From Brevundimonas pondensis (lineage in GTDB: Bacteria > Pseudomonadota > Alphaproteobacteria > Caulobacterales > Caulobacteraceae): a stretch of DNA of 64,000 nt. Location of the stretch: the NCBI RefSeq assembly GCF_017487345.1, contig NZ_CP062006.1:3462501-3526500 (forward strand), written 5' to 3'. Below the pieces are notes generated by a model. The model worked only from the letters and a program-made list of their open reading frames with translations. It did no database searches and was not told where the DNA came from. Both the position numbers and the translations under genes were made by a program. Positions 20,050 through 30,438 of the stretch are shown one piece after another (position 1 is the first letter of the stretch; every line of letters starts with the position of its first letter).

Positions 20050-20780
20050 CAGGCGCTGGGCTTCGAACCGCAGACGGCGCGGAAGCCGGCGGCGGCGAAA
20101 CGAACCATGTAGTCGCAGGCGCTGTCCAGATCGCCGGACTTGCACAGGCCGCCGGACAGGCGGTCCAGACGGCCGGTCTCGCCGAGCGTCAGGGTCAGGG
20201 CGCCCGACAGGTTGTGATAGGCCCAGTAGAGATCCGTCTCTTCGGCTTCGGGCAGGAGGCGTTTGACCAGCTCCAGCAGTCGCCGGATCGCCGGGTCGAA
20301 ATAGCGGGCCATGGTCTCGCCGCCGAAGGCCGGGTTGGCGTTGGTTTGGGCCACCAGGGCGGCGTAGTGTTTCCATCCCGGCCCGCCTTTCAGCGACCAC
20401 TGGAACGGCGGACGTAGGAAGGCCTCGAACAGGCCTTCCAGGGTCATGGCGTCCCCGGCGGCCTCGGCGTAGCGGTCGACGGCGGCGACGCGTTCACTGT
20501 TCCAGACCTCGGCGCGACGGGTGAAGACGGCGTCGAACAGCTCCTTCTTGGCCCCGAAATAATAGTGGACCAGGGCCGTATCGACACCGGCTTCACGCGC
20601 CACCTCGCGGATGGTGACGCCATAGAAGCCGTGCTTGGAGAACAGGTCCTCGGCGGCGTTGAGGATGGCCTCGCGGGTCTCTCCGGCGCCGGCGGTCTTG
20701 GTCTTCTTGGGCCGGCCGCGCCGAGCCGGCGCAGAGGCGACAGGCGGCAGGGTCGGGGCGATGTCGTCGTCGGCTTTCAT
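20049..20780 (-). CDS. TetR family transcriptional regulator
   Basis: A 243-residue TetR-type regulator. After a 30-residue Ala/Pro/Lys-rich tail, the helix-turn-helix domain is typical: ETREAILNAAEDLFSKHGFYGVTIREVAREAGVDTALVHYYFGAKKELFDAVF. The C-terminal ligand domain resembles the group with LYWAYHNLSGALTLTLGETGRLDRLSGG. It is transcribed away from the TonB-dependent receptor and coupled to the membrane LytTR gene. Control of the divergent receptor is a reasonable inference, not shown. Confidence 0.9.
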   Translation of the reverse strand: MKADDDIAPTLPPVASAPARRGRPKKTKTAGAGETREAILNAAEDLFSKHGFYGVTIREVAREAGVDTALVHYYFGAKKELFDAVFTRRAEVWNSERVAAVDRYAEAAGDAMTLEGLFEAFLRPPFQWSLKGGPGWKHYAALVAQTNANPAFGGETMARYFDPAIRRLLELVKRLLPEAEETDLYWAYHNLSGALTLTLGETGRLDRLSGGLCKSGDLDSACDYMVRFAAAGFRAVCGSKPSA

Positions 20781-20864
20781 GCGCGCAAGCTAGTCGCGCT
20801 TCGACCCTCAGTGCAACGGCGCCACAGGGGGCGGCTCATTTGCGGAGGCTTCCAGCGTGGCCGT

Positions 20865-20926
20865 TTGACAGACGGGCGAAAGAACGGCACGTTCCCTGAA
20901 AATCATTGAACGCTGAATAAAAGCGT
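20865..20926 (+). promoter_or_regulatory. Possible promoter and inverted repeat upstream of the TonB-dependent receptor
   Basis: A perfect TTGACA hexamer (20865-20870) has a poor -10 candidate about 17 bases on. Further down, ACGCT (20910-20914) and AGCGT (20922-20926) form an inverted repeat with a 7-base spacer, 34 bases before the receptor ATG. This could be an operator for the divergent TetR. Weak evidence. Confidence 0.3.
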
Positions 20927-20959
20927 CGATTGGGCTGGAACACAGGGATTGGGATACAA

Positions 20960-23227
20960 ATGAACAGACTCGTGAAGACCGTCTTGCTGGCGGGCGCCGC
21001 TTGGGGCGCGCTGTCGGCCAGCGCCGTGGCCCAGGAGGCCGCAGCTGAACCGCAGGCCTCGACCGTCGACGATATCGTCGTCACCGCGCGCCGCCGCGAG
21101 GAATCGCTCAAGGACGTGCCCGTCGCCGTCTCGGCCTTCTCGTCGGCCCAACTGGAACAGAAGGGCGCGGCCGACATCACCGAGCTGACCCGGACGGCGC
21201 CCAGCCTGACCTTGCAGGCCGCGCGGGGCTCCAACTCGACCCTGATCTCCTTCATCCGCGGCGTCGGCCAGCAGGACCCGCTCTGGGGCTTCGATCCCGG
21301 TGTCGGGCTGTATATGGACGACGTCTACGTGGCCCGTCCGCAGGCGGCGGTTCTGGACATCTTCGACATCCAGCGCATCGAGATCCTGCGCGGGCCGCAG
21401 GGCACCCTCTATGGCCGCAACACCATCGGCGGCGCGATCAAGTACGTCACCAAGCGTATCGACGCCGATGAACCCGAGGGCCAGATCCGCGCCTCCTACG
21501 GCAGCTTCAATCAGCGCGACATCGTTGCTTCGGCCGAGCTTCCCTTCAATGAGAAGTTCGGGATTTCGGCCGCAGTAGCGCGCTATCTGCGTGACGGATA
21601 CGGCACGAACCTCAACACTGGAAACGAGCACTACAACAAGGACGTGACCGCGGCGCGGATGAGCGCCGAATGGACGCCGACGGATAATCTGTTCTTCCGT
21701 CTGGCCGGCGATATCGTGAAGGACGACTCCAACGCCCGTCACGGCCATCGTGAACTGGCCCCCAGCCCGGCCAGCGTCTATGACACGAACGCTGGCGCAG
21801 GCGACCGGAACAGCGTGACGGCCAAGGGCCTGTCCCTGACCGGTGAATGGAACGTCAACGACTGGCTGACGCTGAAGTCGGTCAGCGCCTATCGGGACGG
21901 CCAGACGCGCGGCAATATCGACTTCGACAACCTGCCCCAGCCGATCCTGGACATTCCCGCGCGCTACGACGACGATCAGTTCAGCCAGGAATTCCAGGCC
22001 GTCCTGAACGGCGACCGCTGGTCGGGCGTGGCGGGGGTCTACTATCTGGACGCCACGGCTTCGGGTGCGTTCGACACCGTGCTGGGCCTGTACAACGCCA
22101 ATACGGCTCTCAGCCTGCCGCCCGGCACCTTCCCGGTCGGTCTGACGACGCTGACCGCCGGTTCGGTGGACACCAAGAGCTACGCCGTTTTCGGGGACTT
22201 CAGCTATGATGTGACCGACGCCCTGTCGGTTTCGGTCGGCGCTCGCTGGACGCATGACGAAAAGACGGGGACCGTCTTCCGTCAACAATACGCCGGCATT
22301 CGCAGCCCCAGCTTCGGCAATGCCGGTGCGGTTCTGTTCGGCGCGCCGCGCACCAATTACACTCGCACACGCGAGTTCGAGAAGTTCACTCCGCGTGTCA
22401 GCGTCTCGTACAAGCTGAACCCGGACCTGACGACCTATGTGTCCTGGGGGCAGGGCTTCAAGTCGGGCGGCTTCGACATGCGCGGCGACGCCGTCGCCTA
22501 TCCCGACACCGTCAAGGGCTATGATCCCGAAACGGTGGAGACCTGGGAGATCGGGCTGAAGGGTTCGCTGTTCGACAACCGCCTAAACTTCGCGACGGCC
22601 ATCTACGACTCTTCGTACGAGGACCAGCAGATCACGACCCAGTACCCGTCGGGCTCGACCGTGGCCTCGGTGGTCGACAACGTCGGTTCGTCCAGCATCC
22701 GCGGCTGGGAGTTCGAGGGCCGTCTGCGTGTCAGCGACAATCTGACCGTCAACGGCATGCTCAGCTATACGGACGCCAAGTTCGACCAGTTCCTGGCCTA
22801 CATCCCGACCGGTCCGCTGAACGCCAGCTGCCCGACCCAGCCGGGTTGCTTCGTCGATGTTTCGAACCAGCGCGATTTCCAGAACACGCCGGAATGGACG
22901 GGTTCGATTGGCGCGACCTACACCCACTGGATGGCGAACGGATCGAATCTGGCCTTCATTCCGTCGGCCTCCTATCGCGGGGACTACCAGCTGTTCGAGA
23001 CGGCCAGTCCGGTGCTGGATCAGGGTGCTTTCTGGATGTTTGACGCCAGCCTGGTGTGGACATCTTCGGACGATCGCCTGACGGTCGGGGTCCACGGCAA
23101 GAACCTGTCGGACGAGGAATATCGCGTCGGCGGTTACGTCTTCCCCGGCGCCCTCTTCGGCGACTCCCTGATCGGCTACTACGGCGCCCCGCGCACCGTG
23201 ACGGCCACGGTCGGGCTGAAGTTCTGA
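20960..23227 (+). CDS. TonB-dependent outer-membrane receptor
   Basis: A 755-residue outer-membrane transporter. The signal peptide MNRLVKTVLLAGAAWGALSASAVAQ is followed by a TonB-box-like DDIVVTARRREESLKDVPV. The plug domain contains SFIRGVGQ and RIEILRGPQGTLYGRNTIGGAIKY. The beta-barrel ends in TVTATVGLKF with the usual terminal Phe. The ATG at 20960 starts the signal peptide; an in-frame ATG 30 bases upstream is less likely. The substrate cannot be read from sequence. A terminator separates it from the MFS gene that follows. Confidence 0.93.
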   Translation: MNRLVKTVLLAGAAWGALSASAVAQEAAAEPQASTVDDIVVTARRREESLKDVPVAVSAFSSAQLEQKGAADITELTRTAPSLTLQAARGSNSTLISFIRGVGQQDPLWGFDPGVGLYMDDVYVARPQAAVLDIFDIQRIEILRGPQGTLYGRNTIGGAIKYVTKRIDADEPEGQIRASYGSFNQRDIVASAELPFNEKFGISAAVARYLRDGYGTNLNTGNEHYNKDVTAARMSAEWTPTDNLFFRLAGDIVKDDSNARHGHRELAPSPASVYDTNAGAGDRNSVTAKGLSLTGEWNVNDWLTLKSVSAYRDGQTRGNIDFDNLPQPILDIPARYDDDQFSQEFQAVLNGDRWSGVAGVYYLDATASGAFDTVLGLYNANTALSLPPGTFPVGLTTLTAGSVDTKSYAVFGDFSYDVTDALSVSVGARWTHDEKTGTVFRQQYAGIRSPSFGNAGAVLFGAPRTNYTRTREFEKFTPRVSVSYKLNPDLTTYVSWGQGFKSGGFDMRGDAVAYPDTVKGYDPETVETWEIGLKGSLFDNRLNFATAIYDSSYEDQQITTQYPSGSTVASVVDNVGSSSIRGWEFEGRLRVSDNLTVNGMLSYTDAKFDQFLAYIPTGPLNASCPTQPGCFVDVSNQRDFQNTPEWTGSIGATYTHWMANGSNLAFIPSASYRGDYQLFETASPVLDQGAFWMFDASLVWTSSDDRLTVGVHGKNLSDEEYRVGGYVFPGALFGDSLIGYYGAPRTVTATVGLKF

Positions 23228-23264
23228 TCGGGGTCTCCTCCTGAACGCCTGATCATGTGATCGC

Positions 23265-23304
23265 GGGCGGCGGTTCCGATGTGAGCCGCCGCCCTTTTTC
23301 TTTT
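23265..23304 (+). terminator. Intrinsic terminator after the TonB-dependent receptor
   Basis: A perfect 9-bp stem, GGGCGGCGG (23265-23273) with CCGCCGCCC (23286-23294) and a 12-base loop, is followed by TTTTTCTTTT. It lies 38 bases after the receptor stop. Confidence 0.9.
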
Positions 23305-23367
23305 GGCGTCGTCGCACGGCGCCGCTACCGTCCGCTCAAACAGATAAAAGCCCGAGGGGGGCACGCC

Positions 23368-24735
23368 ATGACCACGTCCGAGGCCGCAGCGCCCAAGGAG
23401 GCCGTCGAGAAGGCCGTCTCTCCCGGTTATCGCTATTACGTGTTGGGGATTCTGATCCTCATCTACATGCTGAACTTCCTGGACCGTCAGATCATCGGCA
23501 TCCTGGCGGCGCCGCTGAAGGCCGAATTCGGCCTGTCGGACAGCCAGTTCGGCCTGCTGGGCGGGCTGGCCTTCGCCCTGCTCTATTCGACCCTCGCCAT
23601 TCCGATCGCCTGGCTGGCCGACCGGTTCAGCCGGGTGTGGATCATGACCGCGGCCCTGACCGTCTGGTCCGGCTTCACCGCCCTGTGCGGCGTGGCGGGC
23701 AGCTTCGGCCAGTTGTTCCTGTGCCGCATGGGCGTGGGCATCGGCGAGGCGGGCGGCGTGGCGCCGGCCTATTCCCTGATCGCCGACTACTTCCCCAAGT
23801 CGCAACGCGCGCGGGCCCTGGCGGCCTATGCCTTCGGCATTCCGCTGGGCATGGCGGCGGGCACCCTGGTCGGCGGCCTGCTGGCGGCGACCTACGGCTG
23901 GCGCACGGCCTTCATCGTCGTGGGTGTTCTGGGTGTCCTGGTCGCGCCGATCCTGCGTCTGACGGTCAAGGACCCCAAGCGCGGCGGTCTGGACGCTCCG
24001 GTCGCCGCCGCGCCCGCCGCCGCGCCGGTCGTGCAGAAGGCCCCGCCCTTCGGCGAAGTGCTCAAGACCCTGGCGCCCAAGCCGAGCTTCTGGCTGCTGG
24101 CCTTCGGCGCCGCCTCGTCCTCGGTGTGCGGCTACGGCGTCGCTGCCTGGCTGCCCAGCTTCTTCATGCGCAGCTTCGGCCTGAGCCTGTCGCAGACGGC
24201 CTGGTATTATTCGGCCATCGTCATGGTCGGCGGTGTGGCCGGCATCTGGCTGGGCGGGGTCATGGCCGACCGCCTGGGCAAGAAGTCCAAGGGGGCCTAT
24301 CCGCTGACGCCCGCCATCGCCTTCCTGATCTCGGTGCCCTGCTTCCTGCTGGCGATGAACTCGGGCGCTCTGGTCGGGGCGGTCATGCCGGGCGCTAATC
24401 CGAACGGGGCGGCGGCGCTGACCCTGGCCTTCCTGATCTTCCTGATCCCGACGGGCCTGAACCTGACCTGGCTGGGGCCGATCACGGCGGCGGTGCAGCA
24501 TCTGGGAACCCCGGCTATGCGCACCACAGCCTCGGCCCTCTTCCTGCTGATCAACAACCTGCTGGGGATCGCCGTCGGCATCTACTACTTCGGCTGGATG
24601 TCGGATCTGCTGCGCCCGACCTTCGGTGAGGAGAGCCTGCGCTGGGCCATCTATACGGGCATGGGCTTCTACCTGCTATCCTCGGCCCTGCTGTTCGGCG
24701 CCTCGCGCACGCTCAATAAGGACTGGGTCGACTGA
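23368..24735 (+). CDS. MFS transporter, Spinster-like
   Basis: A 455-residue major facilitator protein with twelve predicted membrane segments. The first loop signature is LNFLDRQIIGILAAPLKAEFGLSDSQFGLL, and the loop 2-3 motif is AWLADRFSRVWIMT. RMGVGIGEAGGVAPAYSLIADYF is typical of the Spinster-like group, common in proteobacteria beside TonB receptors. The start is the ATG at 23368 behind GAGGGGGG. The substrate is unknown. A shared role with the preceding receptor in taking up one nutrient is plausible. Confidence 0.88.
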   Translation: MTTSEAAAPKEAVEKAVSPGYRYYVLGILILIYMLNFLDRQIIGILAAPLKAEFGLSDSQFGLLGGLAFALLYSTLAIPIAWLADRFSRVWIMTAALTVWSGFTALCGVAGSFGQLFLCRMGVGIGEAGGVAPAYSLIADYFPKSQRARALAAYAFGIPLGMAAGTLVGGLLAATYGWRTAFIVVGVLGVLVAPILRLTVKDPKRGGLDAPVAAAPAAAPVVQKAPPFGEVLKTLAPKPSFWLLAFGAASSSVCGYGVAAWLPSFFMRSFGLSLSQTAWYYSAIVMVGGVAGIWLGGVMADRLGKKSKGAYPLTPAIAFLISVPCFLLAMNSGALVGAVMPGANPNGAAALTLAFLIFLIPTGLNLTWLGPITAAVQHLGTPAMRTTASALFLLINNLLGIAVGIYYFGWMSDLLRPTFGEESLRWAIYTGMGFYLLSSALLFGASRTLNKDWVD

Positions 24736-24791
24736 TCCAGTCCAGCTTGGGCCATAAGAAAAGGCTCTGACGGCCATAAGGAGGGGGGCGG

Positions 24792-24821
24792 TTGCGCAGG
24801 CGAAGGCGCGACGCCTATAAG
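24792..24821 (+). promoter_or_regulatory. Candidate promoter for sucC-sucD
   Basis: TTGCGC (24792-24797) and TATAAG (24816-24821) are 18 bases apart, 48 bases before the sucC start and after the MFS stop. Hexamer match only; no other support. Confidence 0.35.
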
Positions 24822-24868
24822 CGCGACCAAAGTTTCCACAACCCTCCTCCCAACGGCGCGGATCAGAC

Positions 24869-26059
<1,191 letters not shown>

Positions 26060-26116
26060 GGCGTCAGCCTTACTCGCCACCGCCCAGCTGACACCCAGAA
26101 TTCAGAGCACAGACAC

Positions 26117-27019
26117 ATGTCCATTCTCGTCAACAAAGACACCAAGATCATCGTGCAAGGCCTGACCGGCAAGACCGGCGGCTTCCACACCGAACAGGCC
26201 CTGGCCTATCACGGCACCCAGATGGTCGCCGGCGTGCACCCCACCAAGGGCGGCACCAACTGGACCGGCTCGCACGGCGAAACCCTGCCGATCTACGGCT
26301 CGGTCGCCGAAGCCAAGGAACGCACGGGCGCCGACGCCACGGTCATCTACGTCCCGCCGGCAGGCGCCGCCGACGCCATCATCGAGGCCATTGAGGCCGA
26401 GATCCCCTTCATCACCTGCATCACCGAAGGCATCCCGGTGCTGGACATGGTGCGCGTCAAGGCTCGCCTGGACCGTTCCAACTCGCGCCTGCTGGGCCCG
26501 AACTGCCCCGGCATCCTGACCCCGAACGAGTGCAAGATCGGCATCATGCCGGGCAACATCTTCTCCAAGGGTTCGGTTGGCGTCGTCTCGCGCTCGGGCA
26601 CCCTGACCTATGAAGCCGTGTTCCAGACCACCAACGCCGGCCTGGGTCAGACCACGGCCGTCGGCATCGGCGGCGACCCGGTCAAGGGCACCGAGTTCAT
26701 CGACGTTCTGGAAATGTTCCTGGCCGACCCGGAAACCACCTCGATCATCATGATCGGTGAAATCGGCGGCGGCGCCGAAGAAGACGCCGCTCAATTCCTG
26801 ATCGACGAAGCCAAGAAGGGCCGCTCCAAGCCCATGGCCGGCTTCATCGCCGGTCGTACGGCTCCGGCCGGCCGCACCATGGGCCACGCCGGCGCCATCG
26901 TTTCGGGCGGCAAGGGCGACGCGGAATCCAAGATCGCCGCCATGGAGGCCGCGGGCATCCGCGTCTCGCCGTCGCCGGCGCGCCTGGGCCACACGCTGCT
27001 GGAAGTGCTGAAGGGCTAA
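26117..27019 (+). CDS. sucD: Succinyl-CoA ligase (ADP-forming) alpha subunit
   Basis: A 300-residue partner of SucC. The N-terminal CoA-binding Rossmann domain begins [24 protein letters not shown]. The middle has [19 protein letters not shown]. The active-site histidine that is phosphorylated is in the segment [15 protein letters not shown]. The gene runs from an ATG at 26117 and is followed by a 40-bp palindrome and an intrinsic terminator, which close the sucCD transcript before sucA. Confidence 0.98.
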   Translation: MSILVNKDTKIIVQGLTGKTGGFHTEQALAYHGTQMVAGVHPTKGGTNWTGSHGETLPIYGSVAEAKERTGADATVIYVPPAGAADAIIEAIEAEIPFITCITEGIPVLDMVRVKARLDRSNSRLLGPNCPGILTPNECKIGIMPGNIFSKGSVGVVSRSGTLTYEAVFQTTNAGLGQTTAVGIGGDPVKGTEFIDVLEMFLADPETTSIIMIGEIGGGAEEDAAQFLIDEAKKGRSKPMAGFIAGRTAPAGRTMGHAGAIVSGGKGDAESKIAAMEAAGIRVSPSPARLGHTLLEVLKG

Positions 27020-27035
27020 GAGGCCTTTCAGCAGG

Positions 27036-27075
27036 GTCGCTACGCTCGCGACGCGGTCGCTCGCCGCTTGGGCGA
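27036..27075 (-). repeat. 40-bp dispersed palindrome, copy E
   Basis: Lies 16 bases after the sucD stop. Read on the minus strand, it shares the central GGCGAGCGACCGCGTCGCGA block with the copy at 37511 almost exactly. It diverges in the outer arms, which are less well paired here. Confidence 0.7.
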
Positions 27076-27176
27076 GTTCACCGCCTCACCTTCGACGCGG
27101 CCTCTTCGTTTCGCCGGTGGTGAGTGCGACCGAACCATGTTCCGGGGCGAAATTTCGCGCCCTGTGACCATTTGAA

Positions 27177-27209
27177 ACGCCCCCGGAATCGTCCGGGGGC
27201 GTTTTTTCT
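27177..27209 (+). terminator. Intrinsic terminator of the sucCD transcript
   Basis: A perfect 11-bp stem, ACGCCCCCGGA (27177-27187) with TCCGGGGGCGT (27192-27202), a 4-base loop and a run of six T. It sits in the 324-base spacer between sucD and sucA. That spacer also holds repeat copy E and the presumed sucA promoter; nothing else is seen in it. Confidence 0.92.
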
Positions 27210-27252
27210 TGCGGATTCGACCAATTTCCACCCTGTCCGCCCCGCTTCGGTC

Positions 27253-27281
27253 ATGACCAGTAAGGAAACACGGCCTATATG
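27253..27281 (+). promoter_or_regulatory. Candidate promoter for sucA-sucB
   Basis: ATGACC (27253-27258) and TATATG (27276-27281) have a 17-base spacer, 62 bases before the sucA ATG and downstream of the sucD terminator. Position supports it; hexamer match is moderate. Confidence 0.35.
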
Positions 27282-27343
27282 AGCGGCGCCGCTCACCGCG
27301 CAGGCGTGCGCGCGCGGCCGGAATGTAGGACGACGAGAGAAAC

Positions 27344-30300
27344 ATGGCGGACGATGCAGGTCAGCTGAACCAGGTCTTTGCCGAGACCAGCTTCCTCTAT
27401 GGCGCGAACGCCGCCTTCATTGAGGACCTGCACGAAAAATGGGCCGCGGACCCCGGCTCGGTGCCGGGGGAATGGCGCACCTTCTTCGACCAGCTGAAGG
27501 ACAACGCCGACCTGGTGAAGCAGTCGGCCGCCGCCGGTTCCTGGGGCCGTTCGGGCCCCGCCGAGCCGACCGAGGACACCGCCGTCTTCGACGGCCGCTG
27601 GCCCGCGCCCAAGGTCGATCCCAAGGCCGCCGCCGGCAAGCCCGGCCCGCGCCCGGCCGCCCCCACTTCTGGGAATTTGGCCGCTGACGCCTCGGGCGCG
27701 CTGACCGCCGCCGACGTGCGCGCCGCCGCCCATGACTCGATCCGCGCCCTGATGCTGATCCGCAGCTACCGCGTGCGCGGCCACCTGCAGGCGACGCTGG
27801 ACCCGCTGGGCATCGAGCAGCCGATCGAAAACCCCGAGCTGACCCCCGAATTCTACGGCTTCAGCGCCGCCGACATGGACCGTCCGATCTTCCTGGACGG
27901 CGTCCTGGGCCTGCAGACCGGCTCGATCCGTCAGGTGCTGGAGATCCTCAAGCGCACCTACTGCGGCAACATCGGCGTGCAGTACATGCACATCGCCGAG
28001 CCGGACGAGAAGTCCTGGCTGCAGCAGCGCTTCGAAGGCCCGGACAAGTTCGAGCAGAACGCCTTCACCAAGGAAGGCAAGCTGGCCATCCTGCACAAGC
28101 TGATCGAGGCCGAGGGCTTCGAGCGCTTCCTGCACAAGCGCTTCCCCGGCACCAAGCGTTTCGGTCTGGACGGCGGCGAGGCCATGGTCCCGGCCCTGGA
28201 GCAGGTGATCAAGCGCGGCGGCGCCCTGGGCGTTGATGAAATCGTCTTCGGCATGGCCCACCGCGGCCGCCTGAACACGCTCGCCGCCGTCATGGGCAAG
28301 CCCTACAAGGCCATCTTCCACGAGTTCCAGGGCGGTTCGACTGTCCCCTCGGACATCGAAGGCTCGGGCGACGTCAAGTATCACATGGGCGCCTCGTCGG
28401 ACCGCGAGTTCGACGGCAAGAAGGTCCACCTGTCGCTGACGGCCAACCCGTCGCACCTGGAAATCGTCAACCCGGTCGTCCTGGGCAAGGCGCGCGCCAA
28501 GCAGGCCTTCGACATCCGCGAGGCCGAGGTCAATATCGGCAAGCCGGACAATGAGTGGGTGCTGGACCGTTCCAAGGTCGTGCCCCTGTTGATCCACGGC
28601 GACGCCGCCTTCGCTGGGCAGGGCGTGGTGGCCGAATGCTTCGCCCTGATGGGGCTGAAGGGCTACCGCACCGGCGGCACCCTGCACTTCGTCATCAACA
28701 ACCAGATCGGTTTCACCACCAGCCCGCGCAACTCGCGCTCGTCGCCCTATCCGTCGGATGTGGCGCTGATGGTCCAGGCTCCGATCTTCCACGTCAACGG
28801 CGACGACCCCGAAGCGGTCGTCTTCGCCGCCAAGGTGGCGACCGAATACCGTCAGAAGTTCCACAAGGACGCGGTGGTGGACATGTTCTGCTACCGCCGC
28901 TTCGGCCACAACGAAGGCGACGACCCCACCTTCACCCAGCCGCTGATGTATTCGAAGATCCGCGCCCAGCCGTCGACGCGCGAGATCTACGCCAAACGTC
29001 TGGTCGCCGAGGGCGTCCTGACCCAGGCCGATGTCGACGCCGAGGTCGCCCGTTTCGAGGCCTTCCTCGACGCCGAGTTCGAGGCCGGCAAGATCTTCAA
29101 GGCCGACAAGGCCGACTGGCTGGACGGCCAGTGGCAGGGCCTGGGCGCCGAAAAGACCGATGATGCGGCCCAGCGCGGCGACACCGCCGTCCCGGCTGAA
29201 AAGCTGCGGGACTATGGCCACCGCCTGACCCAGATCCCCAACGACGTCGACATCCACAAGACGCTGAAGCGCGTCGTCGAGGGCCGCCGCGAAGCCATCG
29301 ACAGCGGCCAGAACATCGACTGGGCCACGGCCGAAAGCCTGGCCTTCGCCTCGCTGCTGGAGGAGGGCTACAATGTCCGCCTGTCGGGTCAGGACTCGGT
29401 GCGCGGCACCTTCTCGCAGCGTCACTCGGGCATCACCGACCAGACGACCGAGCAGCGCTACATCCCGCTGAACCACCTCAGCGAGGGCCAGGCCCACTTC
29501 GAGGTCATCGACTCGGCCCTGTCCGAAGAGGCGGTGCTGGGCTTCGAGTACGGCTATTCCCTGGCCGACCCGAACACCCTGGTCCTGTGGGAAGGCCAGT
29601 TCGGCGACTTCGTCAACGGCGCCCAGGTGGTCATCGACCAGTTCATCAGCTCCGGCGAACGCAAGTGGCTGCGCATGAGCGGCCTGACCATGCTGCTGCC
29701 GCACGGCTATGAAGGTCAGGGCCCGGAACACTCCTCGGCCCGCCTCGAGCGCTTCCTGCAGCAGTGCGCCGAGAACAACATGCAGGTCGCCAACTGCACC
29801 ACCCCGGCCAACTACTTCCACATCCTGCGTCGCCAGATGCACCGGGACTTCCGCAAGCCGCTGATCCTGATGACGCCCAAGTCGCTGCTGCGTCACAAGA
29901 AGGCCGTCTCGACCATCGCCGACATGGCCGAGGGTTCGTCCTTCCACCGCGTCCTGCGCGACGACGCCCAGCTGCGTCCCGAAGTGGCTGGCGTTTCGCT
30001 GGTCGCCGACAAGGCGATCCGCAAGGTCATCGTCTGCTCGGGCAAGGTCTATTACGATCTGCTGGACGCGCGCGAGAAGGCCGGGATCAACGACATCTAC
30101 ATCCTGCGTCTGGAACAGTTCTATCCGTGGCCGATCAAGTCGATCTCGGCCGAGCTGGCCCGCTTCCCCAACGCCGACCTGGTCTGGTGTCAGGAAGAGC
30201 CCAAGAACATGGGCGGCTGGACCTTCGTCGATCCCTGGATCGAACTGACCCTCGAGAAGATGGATATCAAGGCCAAGCGCGCGCGTTACGTCGGGCGTCC

Positions 30301-30382
30301 GGCCTCCGCCTCCACGGCGGCCGGCCTGATGAGCCGCCACCTGAAGGAACTCGAGACCTTCCTCGCCGAGGCCATGGCCTGA
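27344..30382 (+). CDS. sucA: 2-oxoglutarate dehydrogenase E1 component
   Basis: Thiamine-diphosphate-dependent decarboxylase of the 2-oxoglutarate dehydrogenase complex. The 1012-residue protein starts with the short E2-binding N terminus (NQVFAETSFLYGANAAFIEDLHEKW). It has IRSYRVRGHLQATLDPLG, the ThDP motif GDAAFAGQGVV with NNQIGFTT, the GHNEGDDPTFTQP loop, and the transketolase-like C-terminal half ending in HLKELETFLAEAMA. A GAGAG ribosome site precedes the ATG. It is 56 bases ahead of sucB. Confidence 0.98.
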   Translation: MADDAGQLNQVFAETSFLYGANAAFIEDLHEKWAADPGSVPGEWRTFFDQLKDNADLVKQSAAAGSWGRSGPAEPTEDTAVFDGRWPAPKVDPKAAAGKPGPRPAAPTSGNLAADASGALTAADVRAAAHDSIRALMLIRSYRVRGHLQATLDPLGIEQPIENPELTPEFYGFSAADMDRPIFLDGVLGLQTGSIRQVLEILKRTYCGNIGVQYMHIAEPDEKSWLQQRFEGPDKFEQNAFTKEGKLAILHKLIEAEGFERFLHKRFPGTKRFGLDGGEAMVPALEQVIKRGGALGVDEIVFGMAHRGRLNTLAAVMGKPYKAIFHEFQGGSTVPSDIEGSGDVKYHMGASSDREFDGKKVHLSLTANPSHLEIVNPVVLGKARAKQAFDIREAEVNIGKPDNEWVLDRSKVVPLLIHGDAAFAGQGVVAECFALMGLKGYRTGGTLHFVINNQIGFTTSPRNSRSSPYPSDVALMVQAPIFHVNGDDPEAVVFAAKVATEYRQKFHKDAVVDMFCYRRFGHNEGDDPTFTQPLMYSKIRAQPSTREIYAKRLVAEGVLTQADVDAEVARFEAFLDAEFEAGKIFKADKADWLDGQWQGLGAEKTDDAAQRGDTAVPAEKLRDYGHRLTQIPNDVDIHKTLKRVVEGRREAIDSGQNIDWATAESLAFASLLEEGYNVRLSGQDSVRGTFSQRHSGITDQTTEQRYIPLNHLSEGQAHFEVIDSALSEEAVLGFEYGYSLADPNTLVLWEGQFGDFVNGAQVVIDQFISSGERKWLRMSGLTMLLPHGYEGQGPEHSSARLERFLQQCAENNMQVANCTTPANYFHILRRQMHRDFRKPLILMTPKSLLRHKKAVSTIADMAEGSSFHRVLRDDAQLRPEVAGVSLVADKAIRKVIVCSGKVYYDLLDAREKAGINDIYILRLEQFYPWPIKSISAELARFPNADLVWCQEEPKNMGGWTFVDPWIELTLEKMDIKAKRARYVGRPASASTAAGLMSRHLKELETFLAEAMA

Positions 30383-30438
30383 CCGGCCCCGCCTGACCTA
30401 TAGATACGCCAAGACACAAAAAGACACTGGACCGAACC

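Noticed and set aside
24750..24780. Direct repeat GGCCATAAG (24750 and 24772)
   Set aside because: Two 9-base copies with 13 bases between them could be a regulator site for sucC, but nothing else supports it.
27293..30340. A 1015-codon open frame antisense to sucA
   Set aside because: Same cause: antisense of a strongly biased gene, no recognisable motif, no ribosome site.
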